64,000 bases of DNA from Crotophaga sulcirostris (GCA_013397455.1 VYZB01000015.1:281143-345142), one strand, 5' to 3'; shown: positions 11,701-25,455, counted from the first letter of the stretch. A program made the numbers and translations. Notes: generated from the letters alone by a model not told the origin.

Positions 11701-14700
11701 GTTTTGTGCTATGTTTCAAGCTAAAACCCTTTTACTATTCTTTTTGCTCTTCCTTAGGTTTTAGTCTCAGTTTACTATCAGATATCACTGTGAAACACAG
11801 ACAAACTTTCTAAAACCAAGTGCTGTGGAAAAGCAGAGCATGGAGTCTGGATTCCCCTGTCGTTCACAGAACTGAGCTTTCCAGGTCAGGGTAGATAGTG
11901 TTTTTGCTACCATCTGTTGTGCCTGAGGATGCCAATGCAATGCTTTTCATGACCAGTAACCTTACGCACTTTGCTGTAGAGGAAAATACAATGTGGCATA
12001 GGGGTTTTGGTCATCAGCTACTACTTCTAGTCTTACGTGAATTTGTATGTGCTTTCAGAAGGCAAATTTTAAGAGCAAATGATATGGGGAGAGAATGTGT
12101 AACACATGTAAGAAATTATCTCGGATTTTGGCTCTGAAATCTGTATTTGGGAGCTAACCAATTTTTGAAATTCTGACCCAGCAATATGCAGGTAACTTTG
12201 ATAATCTTTATTTAAAGAGTGCCTAAATCACTGCCAATGACCTCAGAACTGTAGGAAGCTTCTTCTGTAGCTTGTTTTGTGCATTTAGCAGCTTCTGGTG
12301 ATTTTTTCACCATGTATTTTGAGCAGATTCCAGTTAGCATATGAGTAGCATCATGTCAGTCCTAGTTCTTTCATTCTGACATCTCTTTTGGCTCCCGGTG
12401 CGATTTGGCCCGGTTTTCCAAAATGTTGATCCTGAGTCCAAATGTAACTTTGTGGGTGGTACATATGTCAAGCCCTTGTTCAGTATTTTTGGACAGCAGT
12501 AGCGTTTCATAATTCTTTTGAAATGAAAAGAAGAAATGAAGTTAACTGAAAAAAAATGCAGCTAGATCTAGCTGGGCACAAGCTCGCCTTTTCTACTTTC
12601 CCCTCCGCCTCCCTCTTTTTCCATTTGGAAAAATAGAGGTTTACGTGGCAGAGGCACTTGACAGGATTTAGGCTTGTTCAGAGCAGCAAGCAATAGCATA
12701 GCCTTGTCTTTATAACCTGTTTTGTCATGCCCTGGTGGCCACTGAGACCACCTGGGATGCGGGTGAGGAAGATGGGGAGAGTGGAGGGTTTGTGTTTGTT
12801 AAAACAGTGAACTAGGCTGAACTACGTAGATGGCTGAAAAGGCCAGGTTGACACTAAAAAAGCCAAACAACCCCCTCAAGTTCTCTGAATGTCTGTGTTT
12901 GATATACCTACTGTCATGGTATATCTTTGTATAGAGCATACTCTAAATAGCACAGGAAGGTATAAATGCAACTTTATTACATAAAATCAAGTTAAATAGT
13001 TCAGAAGGTGTGCGTGAAATAAACACACCTACAAAGTACAGGAGGTTTCACAGGGCATAAATCAAAATGAACTTCATAGCTTCCTTCCTTCTCTCCAGTG
13101 CAGTTGTTGAGCTGCTAGCTGAAGTGCTGTCCCTCATCCTTCTCTTGCAGCAAACCACACACTCATATATTATTAATTCTGTTTCGCTAGTAATGCAGGA
13201 CATAGGTACTTTTCTGGAGTGTCTCAGGTTGCTTTTCAGTGTGTTTGTGCCAACTCCACTGCTGCAGTTGCAGTTCTGAGCGTTGTTTTTCAAGCACTGA
13301 TAATTTTTCAGGCAATAGCAACGTCAACAAAAAAAGCTTATTGAGATGAGTCTTGACACCCAAGTTCTGAGCCCAAGAGGTGATTTGCTACTAGAAACCA
13401 CAAAACAAATCACTGTAGCCCTCTGGGCCTCCCTCATTTAGTCGTGTCGCTTCAGGAGGTCATAGGCTAGCCAGCTGCCCTTCCTAATCTGCTGATGAAA
13501 CAAGTTAGCTTCAGCCCTTGCAACATAGCCTCTTCCAGCAATCTTGCACCATCCTCTTAACAGTTGAAGGCCCTAGGGATGATGGTCCTTATGGTGGTTC
13601 CATACAAGGTTCTGAACTTGGCAGTGGGGACCATTCTTTTGAAGGACGCTGGCCTAAACAATGCTATGCAGGCGAATATAAGGAAGGAGGGGAGAGAGGG
13701 AAGAATACTTGGTCCGTGTTTTTGGCTACTTACAGGACAGTGTAAAGTGGGGGATTCAATCTTCAGTATTTGTAGTTACATACTATAGTTTATGGGTAAA
13801 GAATGGGTTTGTTTTTTCCTGTAAAAACGAAGTTTCAAGTAGTTCTATCATACCAGTTTAGTCTTGTTTGCTATTTGTAACAAAGATGTGCAATGACTTG
13901 AATATCCAGGAGGAATGGTTGTCTTACGGGATTTGTAGTTTGATGTGTCATTTGACTCTGATGCCCAATATGGACTCGGCTGATACCCTTTTACTTGGTG
14001 TCAGAACACAACTGGCTCTATGCAAAGAATAGGAAAGAGTTCGGACTCCTCCTCAGGGAGTTTTTGCCAGGGCTCCCATGAGTTCCTGAGCAGTCAGGGG
14101 TGGTAAAATTCTTCCTCCCCTTTTAAACCAGGATATCCAAGTTGGTGAATGTGCAGAGACGTTAGCTATTCCCTGTTGGAAATAAAGGAAGGAACAAAGC
14201 AAAGTCCATGACTGACTCATCCTTCCCAACAAAATGCTATTGCAACATCAGGGAATTATTATTGTTTCGGCTACTCGTAGTGATTTGTACCATTTTTTTT
14301 GGTCTAAGAGATAATCTGTTTGCCCTCCCCAGTATAAAATGGCATTTAAATGCCTTCACTCTATTGTCTCTTACAGAGGTGCCCAAGTATTGTGATTATA
14401 TACCCAAGACATTCTTGACTGTGTGGTCTCCTGTGTGAAGCACCCGCTGTGTTTTGCAAACCTCACTTGGTTCTGTTTTGGGATTTCACACCTAGTAATG
14501 TTTTGCAGTATGGAAGCAGTGTCGTCCGCTAGTTTCTTCTTTGTGTTTTGGTTGCTTTTTCTTTTTTCTGCCACTCCCCTAGGCCCCAGGCCCTACTATA
14601 GACCCTACCTGTGATTACTTGGAAATGTAGAAGTGGGGCTTAAATACCTATGCTACTTTCTTTAAGTCTGAAGCTTACCGAGGTGATGCAGCATGTATAG

Positions 14701-15969
14701 CTATGTAATACAGCACCCTTTATTGATCCCTAGTCTATGCCATATTTTGGCGAAGCAGAGGCAGTTTGATTACAATACAGGATTTCATCCTTAATTTCCT
14801 GCTGATTCATGTCACAGCTGTAACATTACTTAAACCTGATTGAACGTGTCTCCCCAGAGCTCAAGCACCCAGCCCAGCTGGAGAGCCACGCAGCAGGGGC
14901 TGATGGCGGCTGGCAGGGGACTAACCGCGACACCTTCTCTCCTCCCACTTCTCCCTTCCACTTTGGTGGGATGCACTGACTCGCGTGCTTAGAGGATGAT
15001 TTGGGTGTCACTCTGAGGGCTTTGGGCAGGGGTGGGCCAAGAGGGAAGGACAACATGCAGGGAAAGGCAGGGGAGGGACGGGACAATTTTGCAGTGTGAA
15101 AGGAAGTATGTCCTTCTGGGGTGACATACTTTAACCAAAGAGGCTTCACAGCACCTTGACCTGATTGTGTTATACAAACCATGGGACTCTACAGCTTATG
15201 AAACTGACAGCCATCTATTTATTTTATTTTTTTTTATTTCTCACTGGCAAAATTGCTCACCTTCTCACCTCATCAGTGTCAACAGCTGGATGTGTAAAAG
15301 GTAGAGTACGCAGGCATGCGATAAACAGAATCAGAGTGTGAGCATTTACTTCTCCTGTCTCTTAGTCATGGGAAAACTACTGTGAAATGTGAAATCTCTG
15401 ACAACCTTGACTGTTGCAGTCAAGGTCAAATAAACACTAAATATCCCTCAAAGACTCTTCAACATGTAAAGCTTGGCTTGGCTTAAGCGGTCCTGAAAGG
15501 TGAGAACAGGATTGGAGGGCTGTTTCACACTTCAACTGTGTACAGGTCCTGTTTCAGTGTTAACAGTGTAAATCTAGTAATTAGTTAGCTTCATGGTGGG
15601 TTTAGGGGCTTGGGTTTTTTGTCTTGTTGGAGATTTCTTATGACACTGTATTACAATATAGCTGCTATCAATGATATCTTACTTGATAAGGATGTTATTC
15701 CAGTCCATCTCTTTTTCCTTACAAGCAATTGGAGCAGCTTGGCACATTAGATAGTTCTTCTAGCTCACTTTTCCTTTTGGTGAAATGGATAATTCTTCAG
15801 AGAGAATCTTTCCACAGAAAAAGAAATCTACATCTTGGTTCAAAGACAGAGTCCTTAGGAAAAATAATGCTTTTTTTTTTTTCTCTTTAAATCACAGCTA
15901 CTTGTTTCAGGGCATTGGGTCACTAATTGAGTGTAAGCTTGATAAATGTTGTTTGTCCTCCCCCCACAG

Positions 15970-16033
15970 GGCATACAAAACCATTGAGGAAGATGACTTG
16001 AAGTTTCCCCTTATATACGGAGAAGGCAAGAAG
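15970..16033 (+). CDS. PPM1H: PPM1H coding exon (residues about 358-379)
   Basis: This 64-nt exon starts with one base that completes the split Trp codon, followed by 21 codons ending in Lys-Lys. The peptide AYKTIEEDDLKFPLIYGEGK-K is the conserved PPM1H/J/M segment just before the RVMATIGVTRGLGDHDL core motif. The acceptor is CCTCCCCCCACAG|G and the donor AAG|GTGGGT, both sound. The exon ends in phase 0, matching the next exon. The EEDD run is EDED in the human protein as I recall. Confidence 0.96.
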
Positions 16034-17738
16034 GTGGGTGCATTTGCTTTCCTCAGACCAAAGGAAGAAGGAATTCTGTGCTGTTTACCACTCAGTTTAG
16101 CCTGTGGCAGTCCAATGTTTTCTACTCAGTATCTCTCTATTTTATCGTTTTGACAGCTTGAAAGAATATCTTGGTTCTGTCATAAATCAGTCTCATGTCT
16201 GGGGGGTGCGGGGGGAGCTCAACATACTGAAAAGCATTTTTATAGCAGTCACTTGCTGTTCTGTTTGCTTTTGTTTTCCTTTCATTGTAAGTAGGCTACA
16301 ATGAGACCATCTTAAATAATAGACTTCAAATGTTCCTGGTTTCATTGGAAAATATAACATAAGCAGGATGAATAGAGCAAAAATGCTTCAATTGCTGAAA
16401 ACAAAGCAAGAGGATTTTTTATAACATTTCAGAGCACTCTGAGATGCACACCCCTAGTTTAGGAAGGGGAGGGATCAGGGCATGATTTGGGAAGTATAAT
16501 ACTCCTTAACCATATCTTCTTCAGCTCGTGTATGTGAACTCACGCACAGAATTTTTCTGATGTGAATGCTGATAGTTTTTCTTGAAAGAGAGAAACAAAC
16601 CGTTCCGTTTGGGTGGACTTTGTTTCCACCTCCATGATTAAGAACAGTGAGATCATTAGTGCTGCTCCCAGCAAGCTTAGCTGGATGCAGCAATTGGATC
16701 AATATAAGGACGCAGTGGTGTCAGTTTGCCGATATTGGTATGCTCACGGTGTTTCTAAATAGTGCTCCCCTGCTGCATTAGGTTCTTATCTTAATGCAAA
16801 AATTCACGCTCTTTGAAATTAGTCTAAGTTTTGAAGGTTCAGACCTGTAGCTTATCTCTGAATTTGGTTAGTTTTATAACTATTTGCAAAACGTTTCATG
16901 CAGATCTTTTTAATTTACTTTCTTACTGCCTTATGGAGCCAGAGGTTAGTGAGGCAAAATTATTTTGAGTCAGTTGCTCGCTGTTATTGATGCTGCGAGC
17001 TCTCTTATTCAAAAGCTGCTGTGGCTAAACTAGAGTTTGGGGAAAGCAACATGCAGAGAGCAGAGCGCAAGGTTCCCCTTGAGGCAGTCTGCCTAGTGAA
17101 TCTTTGGATAAGTGTTAATGAAAAAGAGCCCAGAACCTCTTGGGAAGCAGCTCATGTTGCAGAGGAAGGTGCTTGGGGAAGGAAGTGGTAGATCTGAGGT
17201 AACAGCAGACCTGCCCTGGACTGGCTTTCCAGAGAAGAGAGCACTGTGGTCAATATCACCATCACCTGTGCCTTCAGCAATTTAAGGTGGCACTTTTCCT
17301 TGGTGAAGGCAATATATGACAATATGTCAATAGGAAGAGGCCGCAGGTTTCCTAGGTGAGGAATAAGGCTCCTCATCCTTTGCACAAAACCTATTTACTA
17401 ACAGTATTTGCTGAATGATTACTTTCGTAGACTGGCATGGGACAGCGAGGCAACTGGGTTAGGTATTTGTAGTCCCAGTCCCTTAGAGATGGTCGCAGCG
17501 TAAGGTGGGTGTATGCAGACTGCGGACAAATACAAAGCTTGGAATAACAAGAGAAATGGAAATGACATGAGTGTGAAAAGCTACAAAGTTGATTAGCTGT
17601 GTTGTATCTAGGGTTTCTAGGAGAGAAAAGGCGATTCATCCCTAACTATAGCACTTACGGAGTAGAAATTTAATCTCTTTCCGTATTGTCACAGTGCATG
17701 TAACAAGATTTGATCCCATTGCTTTTCTTTATTTCCAG
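16034..17738 (+). other. PPM1H: PPM1H intron (1.7 kb)
   Basis: The intron holds no recognisable repeats apart from short homopolymers. The part at about 16,740-17,050 is AT-rich with motif-like words (TTCTTATCTTAATG, TATTTGCAAAAC, CTTTTTAATTTAC, AAAATTATTTTGAGTCA) and might be conserved, but this is only an impression. The acceptor region is TTTATTTCCAG. Confidence 0.85.
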
Positions 17739-17846
17739 GCTCGGGTTATGGCAACAATTGGAGTGACCCGAGGACTGGGGGACCACGACCTGAAGGTGCA
17801 CGACTCCAATATATACATCAAACCTTTCCTGTCCTCGTCTCCCGAG
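17739..17846 (+). CDS. PPM1H: PPM1H coding exon with PP2C GxxDxD-type motif (residues about 380-415)
   Basis: This exon is exactly 36 codons (108 nt), phase 0 at both ends: ARVMATIGVTRGLGDHDLKV followed by HDSNIYIKPFLSSSPE. The RGLGDHDLK stretch is a signature of the PP2C (PPM) fold: LxVTRAxGDxxxK in most members, VTRGLGDHDLK in the PPM1H/J/M group. It is followed by the PFLSS-PE strand that packs against the active site. The acceptor is TTTCCAG|GCT and the donor GAG|GTAAAA. Skipping this exon would keep the frame but remove a core structural motif. Confidence 0.97.
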
Positions 17847-20800
17847 GTAAAATAGCCAAGGTTCAACTTACTGATTTATGGGAGAGAAACAAACATACTC
17901 AGTGTGCTTATTTGTTCTTCCCAAACTGTCCATTCTGACTGTGGTCCAATCCAGGTACTGTGCCACCCACATAGTAGGAACATTAGAAGTTCCCAAGTTG
18001 TATGCCCTGACTCTGATTGCTCTACATCCCTGGCAGGGCACCGATGCCTTCTCACTCCCTGATCTACAGTTATCCGATAGCCTTGCCAATCAGTGTGCCA
18101 GTCATCCATCCCTCCCCACATTCACGTTATACAGGTCCCCTTGAGGCCTAGATCATGCTGCCTTCACAGAAGCTGATGTAAATCAGTGTTGTCCAGAAGG
18201 AAGTACTGGATGTCTTCTGCAGTAACATCATATCCTGCATTACACAGAGGATACCGAGTCAACTCTTAAGCAGGGAAATGCCAAGAGCGATTGGAAGAGT
18301 GCTCTATGCTCCCATCTGTCAGCCCCTTCACATCCAGTTCTTAATTCTTTATGATGGTTTTGTGCAAACACCAAATAATGGCAGGAATGCCAGTGTGCAT
18401 CCCCAAACGATGGCATAATGAGGGGATTATGCAGTATTTGTGGTAGGGGGAGTTTTAAATGTGTCCATCATTTTGACTTGCCTCGCCATGAACAATTCCA
18501 GTTTTTAACCGGCAGAGACATTGTACTGAAGGACATCAAGCCTTCCAAAGGGATTTGAATGTATTTGTTAACAAGAAACATGCAAACCTCGCTTTTTTTT
18601 TCCTCTGTAACTGCATTACTGGTCCTACATCAAGGAACAGATGACACATTTTTCATAAAATATTAAGCACAAGCAAACCATCTGATGACAGTACAAAAAG
18701 AGGAGGCTTTGCTTCCATGGCTCAAATGCTGAGAGCCATCCACTGTCAGCTGGCTTGCTGGAGTTTTAACCATACCCAGTGTTTGACCTTGAATTTATTG
18801 CTTGCTATAGCAGTGGAAGGGAATGAAAATACACAAATGGCATAATACTGCTAGGAAGGAACGGAATTATTAAATTAACCTTGCTGAGAGCATCTTTGAG
18901 ACTTTAAAAACAAAAATTAAAAAGAGTGCCAAGAGATTCTGGCCCTGAAGAAAAGAGGGGAGATCTACAGACAGCCCCTTCTTCATGCTTCCTTGCTGTC
19001 AATCCAGTTCCTACCCTCTCCCTGCTTTGAATGTGTGGTATCCCTCACTTGGGACCTGCTGCTGTTCTCAGCCAAGCAGGCAGCAGCTCTGCCCTCATCA
19101 CTGTGATGGATTTGTTTCGTGCCAGCGAAATGATGCAATTCTACCTATTTATTTTTCTTTCTGGCATGCTGAGAACCCAGTGTTTCTGGAGTATGTAATG
19201 GCTGCAGCACAGTATCTCAGCAATATCATCTCTGCCAATTGCTGCTGCAGTATTTGTCTGTGTGTATATACCAAAGCTTCTCATGGGCTTTTCTGATTTG
19301 TGTGGAGTGTTTGTACGTGTTCAAATTCTGGAATATGACATCCAGTTCATATGCTATCCACGTTTCAGGATCTCTTAACTGCTTTGCAAAAAGGAAGCAA
19401 AATTGGCTTTGTTTCTTCGTTCCCTTCACAGCTAAATTCAGCAGAAATGTACTGGGGCAGGAGCAGGAGAGAAGAGAGCACCAGCCACCTCAATTTAGAG
19501 ATATTGCCAAAAAACGCCCTGAATTTTATTAGGAAGTAACATATGCTCTAACTTACTTTCCATTGCACCTCCTTCTCTTAATTATCTTTTCGTTCTCTTC
19601 CCAGAGAGAGCCCTAGTGCTTTATCTCCTTGTGTTTTTCCCTGACTTGTTCTGTCCATACGTGGACAGTGCACCTCGCATAGAAACTGGCATTAAGAAGC
19701 AACATCTTTATGCTGCCATCTGGGAAGCTTGGCACTTGGAAGTAAAGGCAGTGGCATCGAGCAGCAGTCATCTTTGGCCCTTGTGCAGCATTGGATTTCA
19801 AGTTGTTTATATAGAGGTAGGGAAGCACAATGTCTGGTTTCCAGACCTGGAAAAGAGGAAGCACAGGAAATTAAGGCACATAGTGAGTCGTGACACAGGG
19901 AGGATCCAAGCCTTCTGGCTTCTGTTTCTGTGCCGTAATTACAGTGTCCTTTCCCAAGTTGGGGGCAACGTGGTGAGTTTTCAGAATATTTTACTTCCAG
20001 AGTGACAAAGCTCTGGTATGCCATGTCCACCAAAATTTAGCTGAAGGACAGGTAAGCATCCCTGAGACTACATCCAGGAATAGGCATATAAAAGTAATAT
20101 GAGGATGGTGTGCAATGATACTTTGATAGAATGCCAGGCTATGGGAGGAGAAGTCATGTAGCCAAGACTGACAAATGTAATCAGGATTCAATGGCTCAGC
20201 TGTTACAAGACCAGATTTGGAGGATTTCTGCAGGTTGGTGAGCTCTAGAGAATTGAGCCTTTTATAATGAACTGGAGTAGCACAAAGCAGGCAAGCCATG
20301 GCTGAGGCTCTCTGGCATGGAATTAAATATTTATTTTTCATAATGGAACAGTTCATTTGAAAGCTTTCAGCAGGAAATTCTGCTTTTTAAAGCTCAGCAA
20401 GAGCTGCCTTATTGCAGCTGAAAAGCAGGATTTCATCCTGAAATCTTTTGAACAGTAGCTCAGCCGTTTGGTGGGGAGAGGTGGGGCTTTGACAGCAGCG
20501 TTTGGCCCTTGCCAGTGATGAGGCTGAAGCCAGCTACCACAGCAAATGATAAGAAGATAATGAAAAATTTTTTCTCATTCCGTTATGTTAGTAAAATCTG
20601 TCTGACAACTCCACCAATATGTCAAAGGAGACTGTTTTAGATTCGTATCTGCTTTCTGGAGAAATCTTCAGGAGTAACACTGTTGAAAGGAACAAGGAAG
20701 GCAAATACTGAGACAAATACAGTATGATGAAAGGGAGTCAAGGTGGTTTCAAGAAGCAAGCATCACACTTCAGTGGCTTGAAGTCCTTCAGAGTTATGTC

Positions 20801-20959
20801 TACTAGAGAATTAAAAAGAAAAAAATGCAGTAGATGGTCTTGCATGAGCCCTTCGATTTCTCAGAAAACATTTGAGGAACTGTTCTGCATCGCAGGTTAT
20901 TAATATAAAAGATATGAAGCTAGAGACTAAGTGGAAAGTTGGCACAGTCTACTGGAAAT

Positions 20960-21126
20960 TGGCTAAAGGGCAGGAAACAAAGGGTGGCAGTAAAAAGCTA
21001 AAAGGAGATTAATTGGTGAGTGCTGCAGGGAGCAGTGTTGGGACCCGCTTTTTATTATTTACATATAAATTACTTGGAGGGTGGTATTGAAAGATCTTGT
21101 CGTTTGCCAGCGAAGCTGTGCTGGAT
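20960..21126 (+). repeat. decayed non-LTR (CR1/L2-clade type) reverse-transcriptase fragment
   Basis: From 21026 one frame reads QGAVLGPAFYYLHINYLEGG, matching the CR1/L2-like RT block QGSVLGPLLFxIxINDLxxG. It is followed after 30 nt by a damaged FADD box (reading F-A-S-E) and a K-L-C end after a frame change. Preceding words such as GGAAACAAAGGGTGGCAG and GGTGAGTGCTGCAGGGAGCAGTG also resemble this repeat class. The copy is old, frameshifted and not functional. The exact family and left boundary cannot be fixed by eye. Confidence 0.6.
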
Positions 21127-24100
21127 AACACTGCACATAAAAAGGGACGATACAATTAAGAAAAGGTTTAATTTATTGAAGTAGCCCAGTTGATCAATAG
21201 TGTAGGGCAAGTGAATGTGGGCTGTTGTTTGGCTCAAATTCCCCCAGGGCTGGCTGCTGAGGAGCACCTCAGGTGGCTGCAGGCTTCCATGTCACTCTGT
21301 TGTGAATGGAGTTTGAGCTGCAGAGACTCACATTGGCTGCCTCTTAAAAACAAACCTGGCAAACAAGCCGCAGCGCCTTCACAGAGCTGCTGTGGTCCTT
21401 TTTGGCAGCCAAATTCAGGTTTTGTCCATTGGGTAGATGTGTTTGAAATGTAAATATAAAACTGGCCCACCTGTTTGTTCGTGATTTGCCCAGAGCATTT
21501 TTCTCAGCATTCTTGGCTGTGTGTAGGTAAGCAATATGAGAAACAAATATCTGGATTGAAGACAGGCATATGTGACAAAGTATATAACGCATGTTCACAA
21601 AGATGTCATGTGTTACTGTGGGCTTTAGCAGTGTGTGTCTGCCGGTACCTATCAGCAGAGATCTCTAAGTACCAGTCAGGATAAAATACAGCGTAACCCG
21701 ATATTTATTGTCATGGATGTCTGTCCTACTGAGATTCTGGTTCTCCTTCCTTACAGTTGACTTTTTACATTTTCTGGCTACTAAAGCCGAATTTAGCTGG
21801 TAAACAGGTCAGCTGCTCTAAAAGTAAGACATCGGTGGATTGTAGAAGTGTGGCGACCAAACTGAGTCCCTTTGAGCCCCTTTGAGGGCTGCCCTGATGC
21901 TCCAGAGAAATGTTAAAGTGTGAGAAAGTTTGCCAAGGCAGCACAGAAGATCCTGGTAGGCTGGGAGGAATTGGTGGCAAGGCTCTCAGGACAGCACAGA
22001 AGGCAGAGGACAGAGCACAGATAACCCAGGGTGTTTGGGGCAGAGGACGTGAATTCTGTGGGGCACTATCAGGATTAACATCTGGGTGCAGAAGTAAAGA
22101 GTCATGAGGGAAAGTCTGAAGATTCAGGGTGGAATTGCTAGGAAGTCTGTCAAGGCTGGAGCACCAGTTAAGGAAACCACTGCGCTGCTGACCAGTGTCT
22201 GACCAGCTGTCATCTGCACTAGCAAAGCTATTGAAAACTTGTTTTGCAGTGCGTGCAGCTTTGTACAAACTTATGCCGCAGACAGAACATTGCTTAAACC
22301 TTGCTGTTGTTTAGTTTCCTGAAATACAGCTACAGGAAGGAGGCCGTTGTTAGGTAGCTTGGCTCTGGAATTAAAAATAAAAAAATTATAAGAAGTAATT
22401 TCCTTTGAATGCAAAGAGCTGGTTTTGGTCGCGTAAGATTTAAAGGGCTGTGGGGTTGCTTTGCTGTTGAAGGCACTTAAGTAACTCCAGGGATCTCCGC
22501 TTGTGTTTCTGAAACTTTGGTGCATCACACTCCCTCACCTTTTTTGCACAGCGAGTGTAGAGTATGCTGTGGGGTGGTGCGCAACGTGGGGTGTGTGGAG
22601 CGGTGGATGTTCAGTGAGCCTTGCTGGTCTGAGCATCCGTTACGTGCACTTTGATGGTGCTGCTCAACCTGTGTGCCTCCGGGAGCTCCACTGTCACGGT
22701 GCTTCTTGGCCAGCTGAAGGCATGTGTCACTGCTGCAAGAGACTTGCTGAAAGTAAGATTTAGAACAGAGATGCTAGCAGAAAAGTGAAGGATTAGAAGC
22801 TGGCTTGTTTCTATAGCAGAGTAAAACAGTCTGTGAGCATAACCTGAACGTACAATAGACCAGACAGCTCTAAATTTGCTCATTTTTGTCAGCAACGTAC
22901 CAGGGGCACCTACAACTGTATTTAGAAATCCAAGGAAAGTCAGAAAGAAAGAGCTCAAAAAAAAAAAGTAATGTTATGTGGACATGGTTGCCCTAATGTG
23001 TTGCTGCAGTGGTAACTGGAAGGCAGACTTTCTGCATTTCAGTGAACATTTTCTTGTATGTCCAACTGATCCTTGTATATAAGAATCTTACCTGAAGTTG
23101 CCCCAGGCTTGCCTCCAGTAACCTTGGCGTTCTCTTTTCCTTAGTCTGGGATCCAGCCTAGTATCCTTTCTGTCTCACCCCACTGCCCTTCTCTGAACCA
23201 ATGCTGACATCTCTTTCCTTTTCAATTGTACTCCTTTCTGCAGCTGCTCAGTTCACAAAGCTTTTGCTTTTAGAAAGTAACTACCTTGTTCCCAGATTAC
23301 CCATAAAATCAGGGATTGATTCCCCCACGACCGCCTTTTCCCCAAAAAACTAAACATGGTCTTGGTAAAATGATCTGTTCTTGGTGATGCTCTAGCATTT
23401 GTCTAAACCAAGGATTTGGACCTTTTGACCTGTAGATTGGCTGCAGGTAGCTTTGACGAGTTTCTTATCCGCCCCAGTGCTGCTCACCAGTCAGACAAGA
23501 TTGTTCATTTCAGGAAAATTCAAATCAGTGATGTATGGTCTTGATTTCCTGCCTTCTGCCCCACCAATGCTGCAAAAAAAGGCTCTTGTGCTGTGAAGTG
23601 TACTTTGCCTGGGTGGGAGAACCATAGTGGATGTGTTTTTCCTGGCGCTGATGTTTGCAGCTTGGTTATTCCTAAAAGGGGCTTGGAGCTAAGCATTGAC
23701 ACTGATGCTGTCTCGGATATTTGCCTGTACCCCAGAGGTCTGACCAGAATGTGTGCTGCTTTTTGGTGGCTATGTTGACCACCTTACCCTACACCCCAGT
23801 GATTTCCATGTTGAAATCCCGGGCTGTTAGAGCCTGAACTAAATTCTAGGAGATGGGGACTATGACAGCTACTGGTTTCTGTGCAATCGGCTTGAGATGA
23901 GAACTGGGCTGCGTATAGGGATCTTTTCTATAACAGTGTTCCCACTCAATCTGAATAAGGAGATATGCTCTAATGAAGAGAGTATCTTGCCTTGACTTTA
24001 ATCCTCTCCAAAGTCCTTATTCAGCTGCTACCTTAGATAATGAAGTGAAGGTTACATTTTACAAATGACCTTCTTGTGCTTTTGAGTGAAAGGCGAACAA

Positions 24101-24159
24101 GTAAGGATTAGCAATCAGGTCTACGTGATTTTTTTTTTTTTCACTCCGGTACTGGTTGC

Positions 24160-24610
24160 AGTCCCATAAAATCATAATTACATTAAAAGGTCCAGGCATT
24201 TTATGTGCATTGCCTGCTCCATGACTCCTAAGGGGAGAATGCACCAGGAGGGAGAATAAAACAGCTCGTATTTTCTAGTTATGCCAAGTGCTTGTCCCGA
24301 CAAATTTCCCAACTGCCGCTGCTGTTAGTGGAGCCCGAGGCCAGAGCAGGGGGCATGATGAGGTGCACAGTTTCCAAACTTCAGTACGGATGATTGTTTC
24401 CTTTTGTCTGCCTTGCCAAGATTGTCACACTTCTTCCAAGCTGTGGTTCTTGCTGTGGTAATTAAAGCGCTCCGTGAGTGCTTCATAACGGCTCCCCATC
24501 GCAGCCTGGGAATTGCAGGCGGTTTGTCAGCTGGAAGGTAGCGTGTGCTGGAAGGAGAGTTACGCCCAACTAAAGGCTTGTTTTAAAACACTTGCCTTGA
24601 CCTTTACTCA
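24160..24610. promoter_or_regulatory. candidate conserved noncoding block (intronic)
   Basis: Words such as CATAATTACATTAAAAG, TTCTAGTTATGCC, GGATGATTGTTTCC, GGTAATTAAAGCGCTCC and CATAACGGCTCC stand in repeat-free sequence with more CpG than the surrounding intron. The block lies about 850-1300 bp upstream of the PPM1H exon at 25456. The evidence is texture only. It could be neutral intron. Confidence 0.25.
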
Positions 24611-25455
24611 TATTCTGGCTTAGCCCATGGCCCAGTGTCTGCTCTGTCCTCTCTTGGCTTTCCCCAAACATGTCAGGGAGAGGATGGTGGTAGCCCCTGT
24701 GTTACAGAAGTGCCAGCAGCAGTCATCAGCCTGGCTGTGGCTGCAGACTGACAAGGTGAAGCCAGTGAGCATTTTAATAGTGTGGATAAGCTTGGGGGTT
24801 CATTTTTGTGCAGATCATGGATCCGTCTCTACCTGCTGAACTCCTTACAGATAGACATAACTGAGCAGGAAAACAGTTTTTCTCCATTTTGTGGAACTAC
24901 TCACTTGCTCAGGTGTAATTATTGAGTGCAGCAGCTGTCTCTGGTCTAGAAAAATTAATGTGATGCCTTCTGCCACACAGGCATTTCCAAACATGTGCAA
25001 TTTATCTGGCAGAGTTAAATGGATCTGGACAAACAGTGAAAACAATTATTTGTGAATATTTTATTAGAAAATATCAAAAATTCATCAAATAAATTATTCA
25101 GCTTCTATATGACTAATCCTGCCAATGATAAGAAAGAGCCTCACACACTGAACCAGGCTGCTGATGGGGGAGGCTTTGAGCACTGCTGGCAGTGGGCAGC
25201 ACAGTGCCCTACAGCCTCGCTCAGGAACGCTTGTGTCCATCCTGGCCAGGGTCGGCACTTGAGCCACGCTGCTCTGGGGCAGGAGGGGTTGTTTGCTTGA
25301 GGACTAAGTTGAAGATAGACCCCAGCAATGCTGTGGGAGCTGTATTTCAGTGCCCTGGCTGAACCTGTGAACTCGCAGCCAAACTCAGCAATGTTTCACA
25401 GACAGGTCTGACAATCTGCTCCTTCATGGATGTCTCTTGGGATTTTCTGTTCTAG

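Larger units (their letters stand above)
2895..15969 (+). other. PPM1H: PPM1H intron (13.1 kb)
   Basis: This is the longest intron in the window. It holds an inverted pair of CR1 tails (7146-7240 and 7410-7465), a 15-T run at 6171-6185, and a candidate conserved noncoding block at about 7800-8760. No coding exon is recognisable. Overlapping open frames on both strands at about 8740-9325 are compositional. The intron ends in a strong acceptor with a long pyrimidine tract (CCTCCCCCCACAG). Confidence 0.85.
17847..25455 (+). other. PPM1H: PPM1H intron (7.6 kb)
   Basis: The intron holds an ancient non-LTR reverse-transcriptase remnant near 20,960-21,126 and a candidate conserved noncoding block at about 24,160-24,610. 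No additional exon is recognisable. Its acceptor (TTCTAG at 25450-25455) is unusual because the following exon begins GTGAGAGT, a 5' splice-site-like sequence. Confidence 0.85.

Noticed and set aside
19810..19905. MIR-like SINE (AAATTAAGGCACATAGTGAG words)
   Set aside because: Only scattered similarity to the MIR core by eye. No tRNA-derived head was found.
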